Below are positions 29,090-40,265 of a stretch of 64,000 nucleotides of DNA, in pieces. Where the stretch lies: positions 8,147,055-8,211,054 of the forward strand of contig NC_043746.1 in assembly GCF_902148845.1 (NCBI RefSeq). The letters run 5' to 3'. Under the pieces are notes generated by a model that searched no databases, had not been told where the DNA came from, and was given only the letters and a program-made list of their open reading frames with translations. A program made the position numbers and the translations under genes. This DNA is from Salarias fasciatus (Eukaryota > Chordata > Actinopteri > Blenniiformes > Blenniidae). Every line of letters starts with the position of its first letter. Position 1 is the first letter of the stretch.

Positions 29090-31700
29090 ACTTTTCTTTA
29101 TGAAATAAATATGAAGACATGGAACCAGTCAGTCCTGAGCGTGTTTGCAGTCTTGTTCATGCAGACGATGACATTCACAAACACAATGAACTCATTATAT
29201 TGCGAGTGTAGCGAGACTTCACATCAAGCTCGAAAATCAAATACATCCTCAGATACATCCAACCGATATGAAAGCCTAAAGTCTTAATATTTATATTTGA
29301 ATGAGCCTATATGATTTCATTTGAACTTTAGAATAAGATTTATTAAATAAATAAGCTATTTGTAGCAGCTATTATAAAAAAGTTACACATATTTAATCTA
29401 CAAAGACTTCATATTTGTTTTTCCAAGTTAAATATAGAAACTCTGCAAATAAAGTAAGAAAAACGTTTTAAACATGCAGTACAATCATTTTCAGTAGTTT
29501 CTTTAGATTGTATCAAAATCTCAGAGTTCAGTCTTCTACTTTAATCCTGGCTAATATTTAGCCATCCATCTGTTTCTTGACCTTCAGGGACTCAGGGGAT
29601 GAAGCTAGATTAAGGCAGGAACACTCCTCTGAACCCCCCAGGGTGAATGAGAACAGCCAGACAATCACATCTATTGATAATATGGAAACACAGTCAACCT
29701 GAACTGTTTTTGGACCATGGAAAATGACAAAGAAAGCCATAAATGGGCTCAGACTAGAGATATTCCTGCTGTGAGGTGAGAGCACAGGCCACTGCACCAA
29801 GGTCTAAACACTACTTAAATGACAAACACCATTTTGCTAAAATAACTATGGCTTATTAAAATGCCATCCTTTAGTGTGGGTTGGGTGGTAAATATTTTAT
29901 TTATGCGTTTTAAAATAAAAGTTTCCGATCATTAAATAGAAAACATTTAAAATACAGATGAAACAGAAAATTCCTGATTTTAATTCCTCCTAAGGAAATA
30001 CTTCAAACAACTCCCAAAAATACTGAAACCCTCAAAAATTAAAGAAGTGCAATAAAAACTCATCTAATAAAACTACGACTCTGAGGAGTAGTGTGTCAGA
30101 ATGTGAACTCAGCATCAGTTATCACTAATTTATATGATGACGGATGGGCATAAACAGCACTAACATGACGGTTTTGGTGTGGCGTTATCCTGCTGGTGCT
30201 GCAGCCTGGCGTCAGCAGTCCTGCCACCCCTCCGGAGCCTCACAGACCTGACACCTCCTCAGCCGTCACTGCTCTACTTCTCTCACCTCAAACTGCAGCT
30301 CATCCATCAGTGGTGTCCAGACTGCCTAATGGGACTGAAATGTACAACTCTCACATTAAGAGCACGGCATTTGCAGCTCTAGGCACTCAAATCTGTTAAA
30401 AAAAAAAAAAAAATGCAGTTCAATGAATATGCATCCACCCAGCCACGTGACAGTCGAGCATTAAGTGGGTTTTCATCTGACTTTATAAGAATGTCATTCA
30501 ACAACCTGCGTCATTTGCCCTCCACGGCTTTTGACAAGCTTATCTGATAAGATTACAACTGCTGGCTGTTTATCCATCACGATCGTAAACTGATCCTTCA
30601 CCTGAACACAAATGATGCGCAATCCCACCCAGGCTGATTTTAATCACTGCGCGGTCGTTATTGACAAGCTGGTGCTGAGCGCTCCAAGTTTCAGTGCGGG
30701 TGGAAAATGACGGGCTGATATCTAATTAGTGGGGATTATCCACACCTACACCTCTGCTCTTTTGTGCGCGGGATCTCGATCAGATCCCCGTCCATTGTCC
30801 AGCGAGCTGAGCAGAATTGTGGCTTTAAGAGATTCTGAGTGGCTTAAATGATGCTTGACAAGCGATTAACATTGAGTAGATCCTTCAAATCACTTGGAGA
30901 AAAAAAAAAGCGCAGAGGTGATCGAAACTGGCCTGATAAGTGGAGTCCAACGAGATCAGCAGTGTCCACTTAATATCATTCTTTATTTAGATTTTTTATT
31001 TTAAAGCCCGGGCCAAATATTTGGCAAAAGGAGTGACCAAACTAAACTGCAATTTAATGGTGAAAACGTTAAAGCTCCGATGTGTTTATACGCTTGTAAA
31101 TTCCAGACTGTTTTCACACCGAGTTGTTTCCCAGGGAAACAACTATTATCCTATTATCATGACGATGCCAATTTCGCCGATGTGTGAGGCAGTATTTACA
31201 TGACTATATACCGTCACCACTGAGAAGCTTTAAAGTTTTGTAGCTGCGCTGTGTTTCCCCCCCTGGGACACTGGTGCCATTTCCCAAAGGCTTCAACATC
31301 ACACACAAAAAAAGAAAAGAAAAGAAAAAAAAAACTCTTAGGTTGGCACGATGGAGTTTAACAATAAACATCCAAATTTAATGTCTATTAAAGAAGGAAA
31401 AATAATTTTAATCTTAATACCCCATATAAACCAACCACAGCAGTATTAATACAAGATCTGTGTCCACTGATGCTCCTCAGTGGCTTCAGTATCTCCAGCA
31501 ATGATATATTTTATGTCCTCATGTGTATATATTTACACATAAAATACATCAGCCACAATTGAATAGATGAATGTTTAGAAGATGGAAACATGGTTGTCCT
31601 TCGCCAGCCAGTTGATATGATTCTCTATCGTGGGAAAAGTATATAAGGATGAAGCCTGGGAACGACAGGTGAATGAATGAATGAGGGGCTGTTAAAGTGT
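29090..31700. other. Gene-free interval between thymosin-beta and wnt8a
   Basis: No coding exon is seen. The interval holds an eroded repeat (29,558-29,812), AT-rich DNA, a poly(A) run near 30,399, and a less AT-rich stretch at 30,420-30,960 that carries several candidate mesoderm-factor motifs (see findings). It would hold the proximal regulatory DNA of the first wnt8a gene. Confidence 0.6.
29558..29812. repeat. Eroded interspersed-repeat fragment
   Basis: The stretch carries 'agccatccatctg', 'gaacccccc agggtgaatgag', and 'attcctgctgtgaggtgagagcacaggccactgcacca'-type words. The last part resembles the fish repeat end 'gctgtgaggcgacagtgctaaccactgcacca'. The copy is diverged and its boundaries are approximate. 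Confidence 0.45.
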
Positions 31701-31709
31701 CTGCGTCCC

Positions 31710-31731
31710 TTCTTTGAAGTGCACTTATGCA
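31710..31731 (+). promoter_or_regulatory. Upstream element shared with the second wnt8a gene
   Basis: TTCTTTGAAGTG at 31,710-31,721 followed by CACTTATG recurs as TTCTTTGAAGTG-TGCATATG at 34,377-34,396, upstream of the second wnt8a. CTTTGAA fits the TCF/LEF core CTTTG(A/T)(A/T). The element lies 221 bases before the ATG and about 120 before the TATA box. Confidence 0.4.
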
Positions 31732-31841
31732 CCGACGGCACCTATTTGTCTCTGGGACGCTGCAATCAATGTCCTCTTGACGCATTTTCACAGTGAACCG
31801 TTACCTGCAGCGCAAATCTGTCATTCGCGGGGGCCAGGCCA

Positions 31842-31849
31842 TATAAATA
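31842..31849 (+). promoter_or_regulatory. TATA box of wnt8a gene 1
   Basis: TATAAATA lies about 100 bases upstream of the wnt8a ATG at 31,942. Transcription would start near 31,872 and give a 5' UTR of about 70 bases. This also argues that the in-frame upstream ATG at 31,714 lies outside the mRNA. Confidence 0.65.
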
Positions 31850-31941
31850 TCATCAGGGTGGAGAAAGGGGCAGCAAAACAGTCGGCTTCCTCATCTCAGA
31901 GATTACCCACATCTGGACTACTCCGCCTGGACTCAGCAGTT

Positions 31942-34001
31942 ATGGAACTACACAATCTTCTCATGGCCCTGTTTCTGTGCTGCAGGTTTCCACTGGCATA
32001 TCCTTGGTATAATGATCTTATGTTAGACATGTTTCAGTTTAATTGTGCAGTGTGAGTGTGTTATCAGTGTCATAATTGGAGTAACATTGCGTTCTTATTT
32101 TTCTTTCAACAGGACGGTAAACAACTTCCTCATGACTGGACCAAAGGTAAATACAATTAGAAAGGAAATTGTGCGCAAAACGTCTTTCTTTAGAGTTGAT
32201 CTTAACACCGCCAACGTGCTGTAATGAGTTAAATATCACAGTTCCTTTAACTTTCTGCTCCAAGGCTTTCTTGACCTACGCCAGCAGCGTGCGAGTGGGC
32301 GCACAGAGAGGCATACAGGAGTGCAAACACCAGTTCGCTTTGGAGAAGTGGAACTGTCCAGAGAGCACACTCCAGCTATCGACACACAGCGGCCTTCGAC
32401 GTGGTAAGAACTGTAAGAACATCCACATCCTTCAAAATCATATTAATGGCTGCTTGTTGTCTGTGTATTGTTGTTTAGCAGCATCGAAAGCGCCTTTTAC
32501 GCACATTGTTAAAACAGCCATTACACAGTTATGACAAACCGACACAAGCTAATAAAATTTCATTTTTGATTTTTTTTTCTCGTTTGTTTTAGCTACAAAA
32601 GAAACATCTTTTGTCCATGCTATCAGCGCCGCTGGAGTAATGTACACCCTCACCAAGAACTGTACAATGGGAGACTTTGACAACTGCGGCTGCGATGACT
32701 CCAGAATTGGACAGACAGGTGAGCATTTATACAGTCATACATTTTCTGTTCTACTTTACAGCAGAGAACCTGCATTACAGATTAATTATTATTGGATTGC
32801 TCCAATACAATTGTCCAACACTTTTGGTTGATGGGCGCGATCTATCTATTGCGCTGCGCAAATACTGGATCGTTCAGGTTAGGGGACATTTCATTTATGT
32901 AAAATTAACTAAATACGCAAGATCTATAGATTCTGCAAGTATAAATCTGTGCGACCATTGCATTTTAATTTGAAACAGTATTGGTAAATTACTGAGCAAT
33001 TTCTTTGTGCGTAATGGATCCATTGATTGCGCAGCGTAATTGGCATATTCTGCAAATTGCTTTCCATAATTATATGCATTTTATGATCCTTAGGTGGCAG
33101 AGGATGGATATGGGGTGGCTGCAGTGACAATGTGGCGTTTGGAGAGAAGATCTCCAAACAGTTTGTGGATGCGCTGGAGGGTGGGCATGACTCGCGCGCA
33201 GCAATCAACTTACACAACAACGAAGCGGGCAGACTGGTAGGTTTTGATTTTTCGAATATATATCAATTATTTTTAATTTTCATCCATCATTTTTCACAAT
33301 GAAGTCAATGAATAACTGGCAAAGAAAATGGAGAACAAAACGAGACGTAGCTATTTTAGTGTGGAGTAATTACGCATGTGCGCAAAACACAGAAGGAGCA
33401 GGTTTTGAAGGATTTATTTTGTAAACCACTCTTTTGGCAGGCAATCAAAGCTACCATGAGGAGAGCCTGCAAGTGTCACGGAGTTTCCGGGAGCTGCAGC
33501 ATCCAGAGCTGCTGGATGCAACTGGCCGAATTTCGAGAGGTGGGCAACTACCTGAAAACGAAATATAATCACGCAAAAAAACTGGATATGGACAAGAAAC
33601 CAGCGAGAGCGGGGAACAGCGCCGTCAACAGAGGAGGCATCGCGCACACTTTCCGAAACATCGCCCGAACGGAGCTCATTTACCTGGAGGATTCACCAAA
33701 CTACTGCTTGAAGAACCAAAGCCTGGGGGTGCAGGGCACGGAGGGGCGAGAGTGTCTGAAAGGGAACAGGAGCATGCCCCGGAGGGACAGGAAGAGCTGC
33801 CGCAGGCTGTGCTTTGAGTGCGGCCTCAGAGTGGCTGAGAAGCGCATTGATGTTGTCAGCACCTGCAACTGCAAATTTCACTGGTGCTGCACGGTCAAGT
33901 GCGAAAAATGCACACAAGTGGTGACTAAATATTACTGCGTGCGTAAAGACAATGGGAGAAAGCAGAAAGCGAGGCGCAGGAACAACGCGCACAGACAATA
34001 A
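31942..34001 (+). CDS. wnt8a: Wnt8a, first tandem copy (355 aa, six exons)
   Basis: Exons 31,942-32,006, 32,113-32,146, 32,265-32,403, 32,593-32,718, 33,094-33,236 and 33,441-34,001 all have GT-AG borders and agreeing phases, giving 355 residues, normal for Wnt8a. Residues 1-21 form a signal peptide. [19 protein letters not shown] begins the mature Wnt fold. [20 protein letters not shown] and the last-exon motif [16 protein letters not shown] follow, with Ser185 the expected palmitoleoylation site. The cysteine-rich C-terminal part includes [13 protein letters not shown], and the tail is basic. NCT and NQS are possible N-glycosylation sites. Wnt8a is a secreted Frizzled/LRP ligand for beta-catenin signalling in ventrolateral mesoderm and posterior neurectoderm. 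The start is chosen for its signal peptide and its position after the TATA box. The frame is also open upstream, to an ATG at 31,714 that probably lies outside the mRNA. It is the first of two head-to-tail copies. Confidence 0.97.
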
Positions 34002-34277
34002 TTTGCTGCGTAAAGTGAACTCGGCATCATTTGCCTCTGACGTTTTCAAAATGAACTGAAAGAGCCATTGGTATGACTTTCATGAGTGTTATTTAATTTT
34101 TTTTCCTCCCCGCATATCATCTGAAGCATCTTAATGCACTTTACTTTACTGACTGAATTCTTTCAAACATATAAGACCACAAGTGTTTCTTGAACTATAG
34201 GTTCTTGGCTGCATGATCTGTAAAATCTGAAATGTGTTTATTTTTTATATTTTAAAGTTATTTTCAGAATAGTCACG

Positions 34278-34283
34278 AATAAA
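34278..34283 (+). terminator. Poly(A) signal AATAAA of wnt8a gene 1
   Basis: AATAAA lies 277 bases after the first wnt8a stop and 245 bases before the second wnt8a ATG, in an AT-rich stretch. Use of this site gives a monocistronic mRNA; skipping it would give a bicistronic transcript. Confidence 0.7.
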
Positions 34284-34376
34284 TATTTTGCTATAATATT
34301 TAATACCTGTTTTTGTATATTGGGGGGCCTCGTGTCACGGAGACTTTAAAAATGAAGATACTGTGGCCTGATGCCT

Positions 34377-34453
34377 TTCTTTGAAGTGTGCATATGAGGC
34401 GTTTCCTCAGCCACTCGCCCAATCAGCTTTCCCTGGTTTCCCGAACAAAGAAC
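34377..34453 (+). promoter_or_regulatory. Candidate promoter of wnt8a gene 2 (TCF/LEF-like, CCAAT)
   Basis: The intercistronic spacer holds TTCTTTGAAGTG (34,377-34,388, shared with gene 1), CCAAT at 34,419-34,423, and AACAAAG near 34,444, which is CTTTGTT on the other strand and so a TCF/LEF or Sox-type core. There is no good TATA box at the right distance. These motifs suggest that the second gene can be transcribed on its own. This is inferred from short words. Confidence 0.4.
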
Positions 34454-34527
34454 AAGAGCAACATCTCTTCAACTTTCCATTAAAGAGAGAAGTCGCAGCA
34501 CGCCGGGTCAAAAATACCGACATCTTT

Positions 34528-36170
34528 ATGAAAATGAAGCGATCTTTTTTTTGGCTTCTGACGCTTTTGTGCACAGCACACCCGGGACAAGCTTGGTAAG
34601 AAATCTACAGTGGCTCCTCTGCTAATCATGAGACGACGCAAAATAATTAATCTGCTTCATTCCTCTTCTCAGGGTGGCAAGTAACTTCCTTATGACGGGA
34701 CCCAAGGTGAATATGAAAATACTTGATCATTTTTTAAAAAAATATTACATTGAAAAGTTGTGGATAACGCTGTAGTTTGTGCATAAAAAAACCTTTTCTT
34801 TTCAACAGGCCTACCTCACCTATGCAAAAAGCGTGCAGGTGGGCACTCAGAGTGCCATCGAGGAGTGTAAATATCAGTTTGCGTGGGACAGATGGAACTG
34901 CCCCGACAGCGCAACTCAGCTGAGGGCCCTGAGGAGGGGTAAGTTCTGCTTACACCATTCAGTAAAACTCTGACTGGACCGAAGAAACTCGGTTTAATTA
35001 GTCCATATTAATGGGAAAAAAAAAACTCCCCATAAATGTCCACATAAAATGCGTCCTTTGGTTCAGTTGCCACAGTTAAATATGACTGTTCTTTCATAGT
35101 TTACAGGATTAGAGGATCATCCCAGAACTCCCTTGGTGCAAACATGATTTTTTTTTTTTTTTGATGTGTTTATTTCCCCCTGTACAGCCACTAGAGAGAC
35201 ATCTTTCATCCGTGCCATCAGTGCAGCGGGAGTCATGTACACACTGACCAGGAACTGCACCCTGGGAGAGCTGGACAACTGTGGCTGCGACGGCTCCAAG
35301 AATGGAAAATTTGGTGAGGGTCACCGGGTGACGATCACACGGGCTTTCGGCATCAAAACAGTCATTTGGAATAACTTAGTGTGTGTGGTCCGATATTAAT
35401 TAGGTGGTCGTGGATGGCTGTGGGGAGGCTGCAGTGATAACGTGGATTTCGGGGAGAGAATTTCCAAGCAGTACGTGGACGCGCAGGAGACAGGCCAGGA
35501 CTCCAGGGCTGCGGTCAACTTACACAACAACGCTGCTGGACGGCTGGTGAGCGACTTTTTAAAACACTTCAGGACGTTTGAGTCCTTGCCGCCATCTGAA
35601 TGCGCGCTTATTCTTTCCCAACAGGCCGTGAAGGAAACGATGAGGCGCATTTGCAGGTGCCACGGCATGTCGGAGAGCTGCACGGTCCAGACCTGCTGGT
35701 CCCAGCTGTCCGATTTCAGAGAAATCGGAAACTACTTGAAGATCAAACACAGCCAAGCGCAAAAGCTGGAGTTCGACAAGAAGGCGAGGAACAGCGCGGA
35801 CAACCGGCGCGCCATCCAGGACGCGTTCTCCAGCATCGCGCGGACGGAGCTCGTCTTCCTGGACGAGTCCCCGGACTACTGCAGGAGGAACAGCAGCCTG
35901 GGGCTGCACGGCACGGAGGGCCGGGAGTGCCTGCAGCACGGGGAGGGCCGCACCCTGTGGGAGAGGCGCAGCTGCCGCAGGCTGTGCCTGGAGTGCGGCC
36001 TGCGGGTGGAGGAGAGGCGCACGGAGATCGTGAGCAGCTGCAACTGCAAGTTCCAGTGGTGCTGCAAGGTGAACTGCGAGGACTGCTCCCAGGTGCTGGT
36101 CAAACACGTGTGCGCCAGGAGGGAGGGAGGGGACGCGTCTGGCTCCGCGGGGAGACGGAGGAGAACTTAA
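34528..36170 (+). CDS. wnt8a: Wnt8a, second tandem copy (348 aa, six exons)
   Basis: Exons 34,528-34,595, 34,673-34,706, 34,809-34,938, 35,188-35,313, 35,404-35,546 and 35,625-36,170 have GT-AG borders and the same phases as the first copy, giving 348 residues. The signal peptide MKMKRSFFWLLTLLCTAHPG is followed by [20 protein letters not shown]. Exon 3 is three codons shorter than in copy 1. The lipid-site motif reads CRCHGMSESCTVQTCW: Ser183 is kept, but the next residue, glycine in nearly all Wnts, is Glu184. The C-terminal cysteine motif CNCKFQWCCKVNCEDC is intact and the tail ends GRRRRT. Introns are short (intron 4 is 90 bases, intron 5 is 78), and the last exon is much richer in G+C than in copy 1. 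A second ATG at 34,534 could also serve as start. It is predicted to be a secreted canonical Wnt ligand like its neighbour. Confidence 0.96.
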
Positions 36171-36269
36171 CGGCGGGCGATCAGCGACTTCAGACGGACC
36201 CGTTACCTGGTTTCTGTGTAAAGTTTTAAATGCATATTTATAAATCTGTTGCTTATTCTTAAATTCTTC

Positions 36270-36275
36270 AATAAA
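36270..36275 (+). terminator. Poly(A) signal AATAAA of wnt8a gene 2
   Basis: AATAAA lies about 100 bases after the second wnt8a stop, followed by a T-rich stretch near 36,305. It would also end any bicistronic transcript. Confidence 0.75.
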
Positions 36276-39200
36276 AAATGTTTAAAGTGAGCTTCACCGA
36301 GCCAGTTTTGTTTTCATGAAAAAGTAATTACCCCATTTAACTTAATCACTGGGCCACTCGATTCCATGACAGCGCACACATTAGAATGAGAATGCAGCCA
36401 ATACACTTGTTGTGGGGGATTACATGGTGCAACATGGTGAAGCTCACACTTCTCCAAGGTGATGATCCTCCGTGGATCCACCATCACTTTGATGTCAATG
36501 TGTATTGAGTCCATTCAAAGCGCAGGGAAGGGGAGCTCTTTGCACCTTCATAATTTAGAAGGTATTTGGTTTAATAACCCGCGCCTCGGATGGCTATTTC
36601 AGCCTGTGACTCGGCCCAGGGGCAATGCAGCAGTATGACAATACATCAAAGCGTGAGAGGAAACGCCTTGACAGACATTTCGACCAGCTCTTTTCTCAGC
36701 AAGTGGGTCACTCTGGGGTTCAATTATTACACTGGTTATAAATAAGCGTGACTCGCACTCCGCCCTGGGAGCGAGTTATGTTCTAATCTTATAATTTGCA
36801 AGTAATTAGGTCTGAGAGGAGCGCTGGCTCCGCCCACCGGTATCTATCTGCTGTCTGAAGGAGCCATTCATTCACTTCCTTCTTCTCTACCCCCTGGATC
36901 TCCAGAAATCCTCCACCCAGCTGGACGTGTCATAAATCTGCCACTGTCTCAGCTGAATGACTGATGGCATGGGTATTGCCTTCTTCAGGGGGTCCTGGCC
37001 TGGAGGGGGCACGGTAGAGGGGGTGGGGGTAGTTCCAGGGCTGCTTCACTATCTTCATAGTCCAGCTGTGAGGAAGTTACAACACAGATCAACCAACCAA
37101 GTTCTCATTTATGCATTCAGACTTCATATGGTGAATATTTAAGGAAAAAATGGATAAAGTCACCTATCCGAATTGAGTGATGGAAATTAAAAAGAAAAGA
37201 AAAAAATTGCAGATGCCACTTCTCCATTGAATGTCTTGGAAAGTTCATGTTTTATCCTATAACATTTGATTTTTCCCATTTTCACAAAATGTTTATTTTA
37301 GCAAGTTTAAAAAGGGACACAATCTGATATATTCCATAATTTCTAGCCAGGTTAAAAATAGACATTTGATTTGCTCTTGTTTATGTGTATATATGAGTGC
37401 ACATTAGTTTATTTGATATCTAAATTACAAGTAGCAACAACTTACACTGGTGCACTGACTGGAGGTGTTTGAGATGCTTTGGTTGCTTTTGCTTGTTTTT
37501 GCAGTTGACATTACTATGAATAGCATACAGTTGAAATGTACATTTTGATATGAATTATCTACCATTGTTAATCAGATAAATGTGAGGAAAGCATGGAAGT
37601 TATCAAACATACAAAAGGAGGCTAGATTTGATAGTTCACCAGGATGAGACTTTATATCTGTTCTATAGTGCTGTAAAATAACATTTGGAGGACAAAGATG
37701 GCTTCTGCAAAAACGATGATACATATATCCAATGGTAAAATGTTAGACAGGTCTGTTTCACACCGTACATGAACAAAACAAGAAAACTTCCAAAAATAGG
37801 CTGCACAACTGACAGAAACTTACACTGTTCTTGTATTCTTGTGGGGAATATAGGATTGAGATGGTTCATTTTTGTTATAAAATGTAATTTTTATTAGCAC
37901 CAATTTGTTTTTCCCCCCGAGATAAGAAGTCAACATGACTCCCACCTCTCTGCCATTCCTCCATTTGTCAGTTTACTTGGGGATGTCCTGTATTTCCCAT
38001 GCTGTCCTGCTGTGAGTTAATAAAGGTTTTGCTCTACTGGAAGCCCTCAGCGATCCGCCCTCAATCCCCGGCCTTCACTGAGCACATGGCTGCTTCCACA
38101 TTGATCCCATATGATGCCGTCTTGTGGATGTGTTCTAAAAGACAGCAAAACCTTCCATCCAAACATAATTTGACAAGCAAAAGTTTTCTCATGAAACTGT
38201 ACCTTTCAAACAATACAGAGATTGTAAAAACATCCTAAGTGTCTGAACACTTTGCTGTACATCATTTCATTATGACAATTTGTTTTGTGTATCGCCACCG
38301 GCAGTTGTGTGTCTTTTGTTGTACAGGAGGTCGGGTTAATCAGAACAGGGAGGACCATACAGGAGATTGATATGTGATCCCCTGTAAAGACCCCCTGGGA
38401 AAACCCATGTATTCATCCAGACAGGCTTGGGGGTACTGAGCATGATTGATCACCCTTTTCTCCAGATGCCCTCCTCTGTCACCTGGGTGTGAGATACCAG
38501 AGAAGTCTGACCTAAGACCAACTACAGCCGGGACACAGACCTGACCAAACACAACAAAACCATGATACCAATCCAAAAAATAAAGCATGTATGGAATCGC
38601 AACATTAACCTGGAAAACTTAATATGATGTAATATCTGACGGGTAAAAACAGTTTGCCCTCAGAGGTCATTCACTGAAGACTGCTGAATACAAGGCATTT
38701 ACTCTTCATGGTGTTTTGTTATCTTTAAATGGACAGAATGAATGTGATGAGGGCTCAATCTAAAGAAAGGGTCTGGGATAGCATTCCAGGTTGTAACAGA
38801 ATTTTGTTGGGGTTTGGCACAACTGGTGCACACTTCATAATAAGTGTGTAATCCTCTATAGTTATCTTTCAACCGATCAAACCATTCATTTTCTTATAGT
38901 TTCACACACGATGTAGAATATATTGGATCATGACCTGTGCCTGTTTCTGTCTTTAAATCCTGTACGTCTGGCTTAAAATTGATTTCTTTAGCAAAAGGAA
39001 TTTACAATCGTTTTCCGTGGACACAAAGGTTCAACAATGCACCATAGGTTACTAAACTGCATAAAATGAAAGAAAACCATTTTTATAGGGTCATTCCTTT
39101 GTTGTTACAATGTGAAAAAGCTTACACCATATTAAAATCAATTTATTGCCTATTTAAACTCTGCAAGATGCATGCCTTTGTGGGATGAGCAGAGCAGAGC

Positions 39201-40230
39201 TGAGCATGTGGCTTCATCTATTAATAAAATGCCAAATTTTCACTGACAAACTTTTTTATTTCCACAGATGACTGTAGTTTGGTGGAATTCATAAATTAAT
39301 TTCTGAATAGTTTCAGCAGCATATGGAAGACATACTGCCACAACAGCCTGGCACCATTTCTTCATGGTGGCCACCAGTCTGCTCACACCCTGCCGTGGCA
39401 GCGTCTCATTAACCACACAGCTGTTATGGTCACTCAACGTCACAACAAATCTGACCCCAACAATCGATCACTAGAGTCGATTGCAGGACGGCTGGCAGGC
39501 TGCATCATCTTCTCTGTCCCTGACTGTGGTGCCATAGTTGGAAGAATTTCATCCTTGATTCATTGCGGTCTTAGAGTCCATCAAGACAAATGATCATCAG
39601 TGCACTGGGTTCTCAGCAGCTGTAAACAAGTCAAAAGCTCCACCAAAGAAGTCAGTTTAGCTCAAGCATGGATTTTAATTGGTGCAAACCACAAATTCAT
39701 CTCAACCACAAATGCATGTTCCCAACAAACATGGTGTAATTTAAAAGGGGACTGGCCAGACTTCTAAATGGCATACAATTTAAAACCGAGAATAATCGTT
39801 TTGGTCTAACGTAGTGGATTGCCTCAAAATTTAGATTTTTTTTTCAGTATTTGTACAAGAAGACATTACCTCGAATTGAACTTGACAGTGACGTTCCCAC
39901 AATCACACAAATTTGAGGATACAGAAGTTATTTTCTGTTAGTAAGATAGAAGATCTAACTAATGAAACTTTTTCTCTTGCCTGCCTGCCAATCCAAGCAG
40001 AAAACAAACAAAAACAAGAAGTCATTAAGATAAGATATAACGACTTATATCAAACAGAAAACTCCACACTAGGTAAGCAGTATGTATGAGGGAATGTTTC
40101 AAGCAGAGACAGCAACTTGATGGAAAATAGTTTGAGGCGAAAATGTCTTTTTCCATGTCTGTCCACCAGAGGGCAGTGTTACAGTTTATTAGTGAATTCA
40201 GAACTGCAGGCTTACGATATTCTTATGGAA

Positions 40231-40265
40231 CCCCCCCCCCCTCCACCCACCCACCCCTCACCCAA
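40231..40265 (-). repeat. C-rich tract, G-quadruplex-capable on the minus strand
   Basis: Eleven C bases are followed by CCACCCACCCACCCC and CACCC. The minus strand therefore has at least four G-runs of three or more with one- to two-base loops, matching the usual G-quadruplex pattern. Confidence 0.8.

Noticed and set aside
31714-31941. In-frame upstream extension of wnt8a copy 1
   Set aside because: The TATA box at 31,842 places the transcription start after this ATG, and the true signal peptide begins at 31,942.
33414-34049. Minus-strand open frames opposite the last exon of wnt8a copy 1
   Set aside because: They are antisense shadows of a conserved exon, with no motif of their own.
35559-36229. 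Long open frames of 182 codons (minus) and 209 codons (plus, second frame)
   Set aside because: They overlap the G+C-rich last exon of wnt8a copy 2, where stops are rare in all frames. The wnt8a frame carries all the conserved cysteines.
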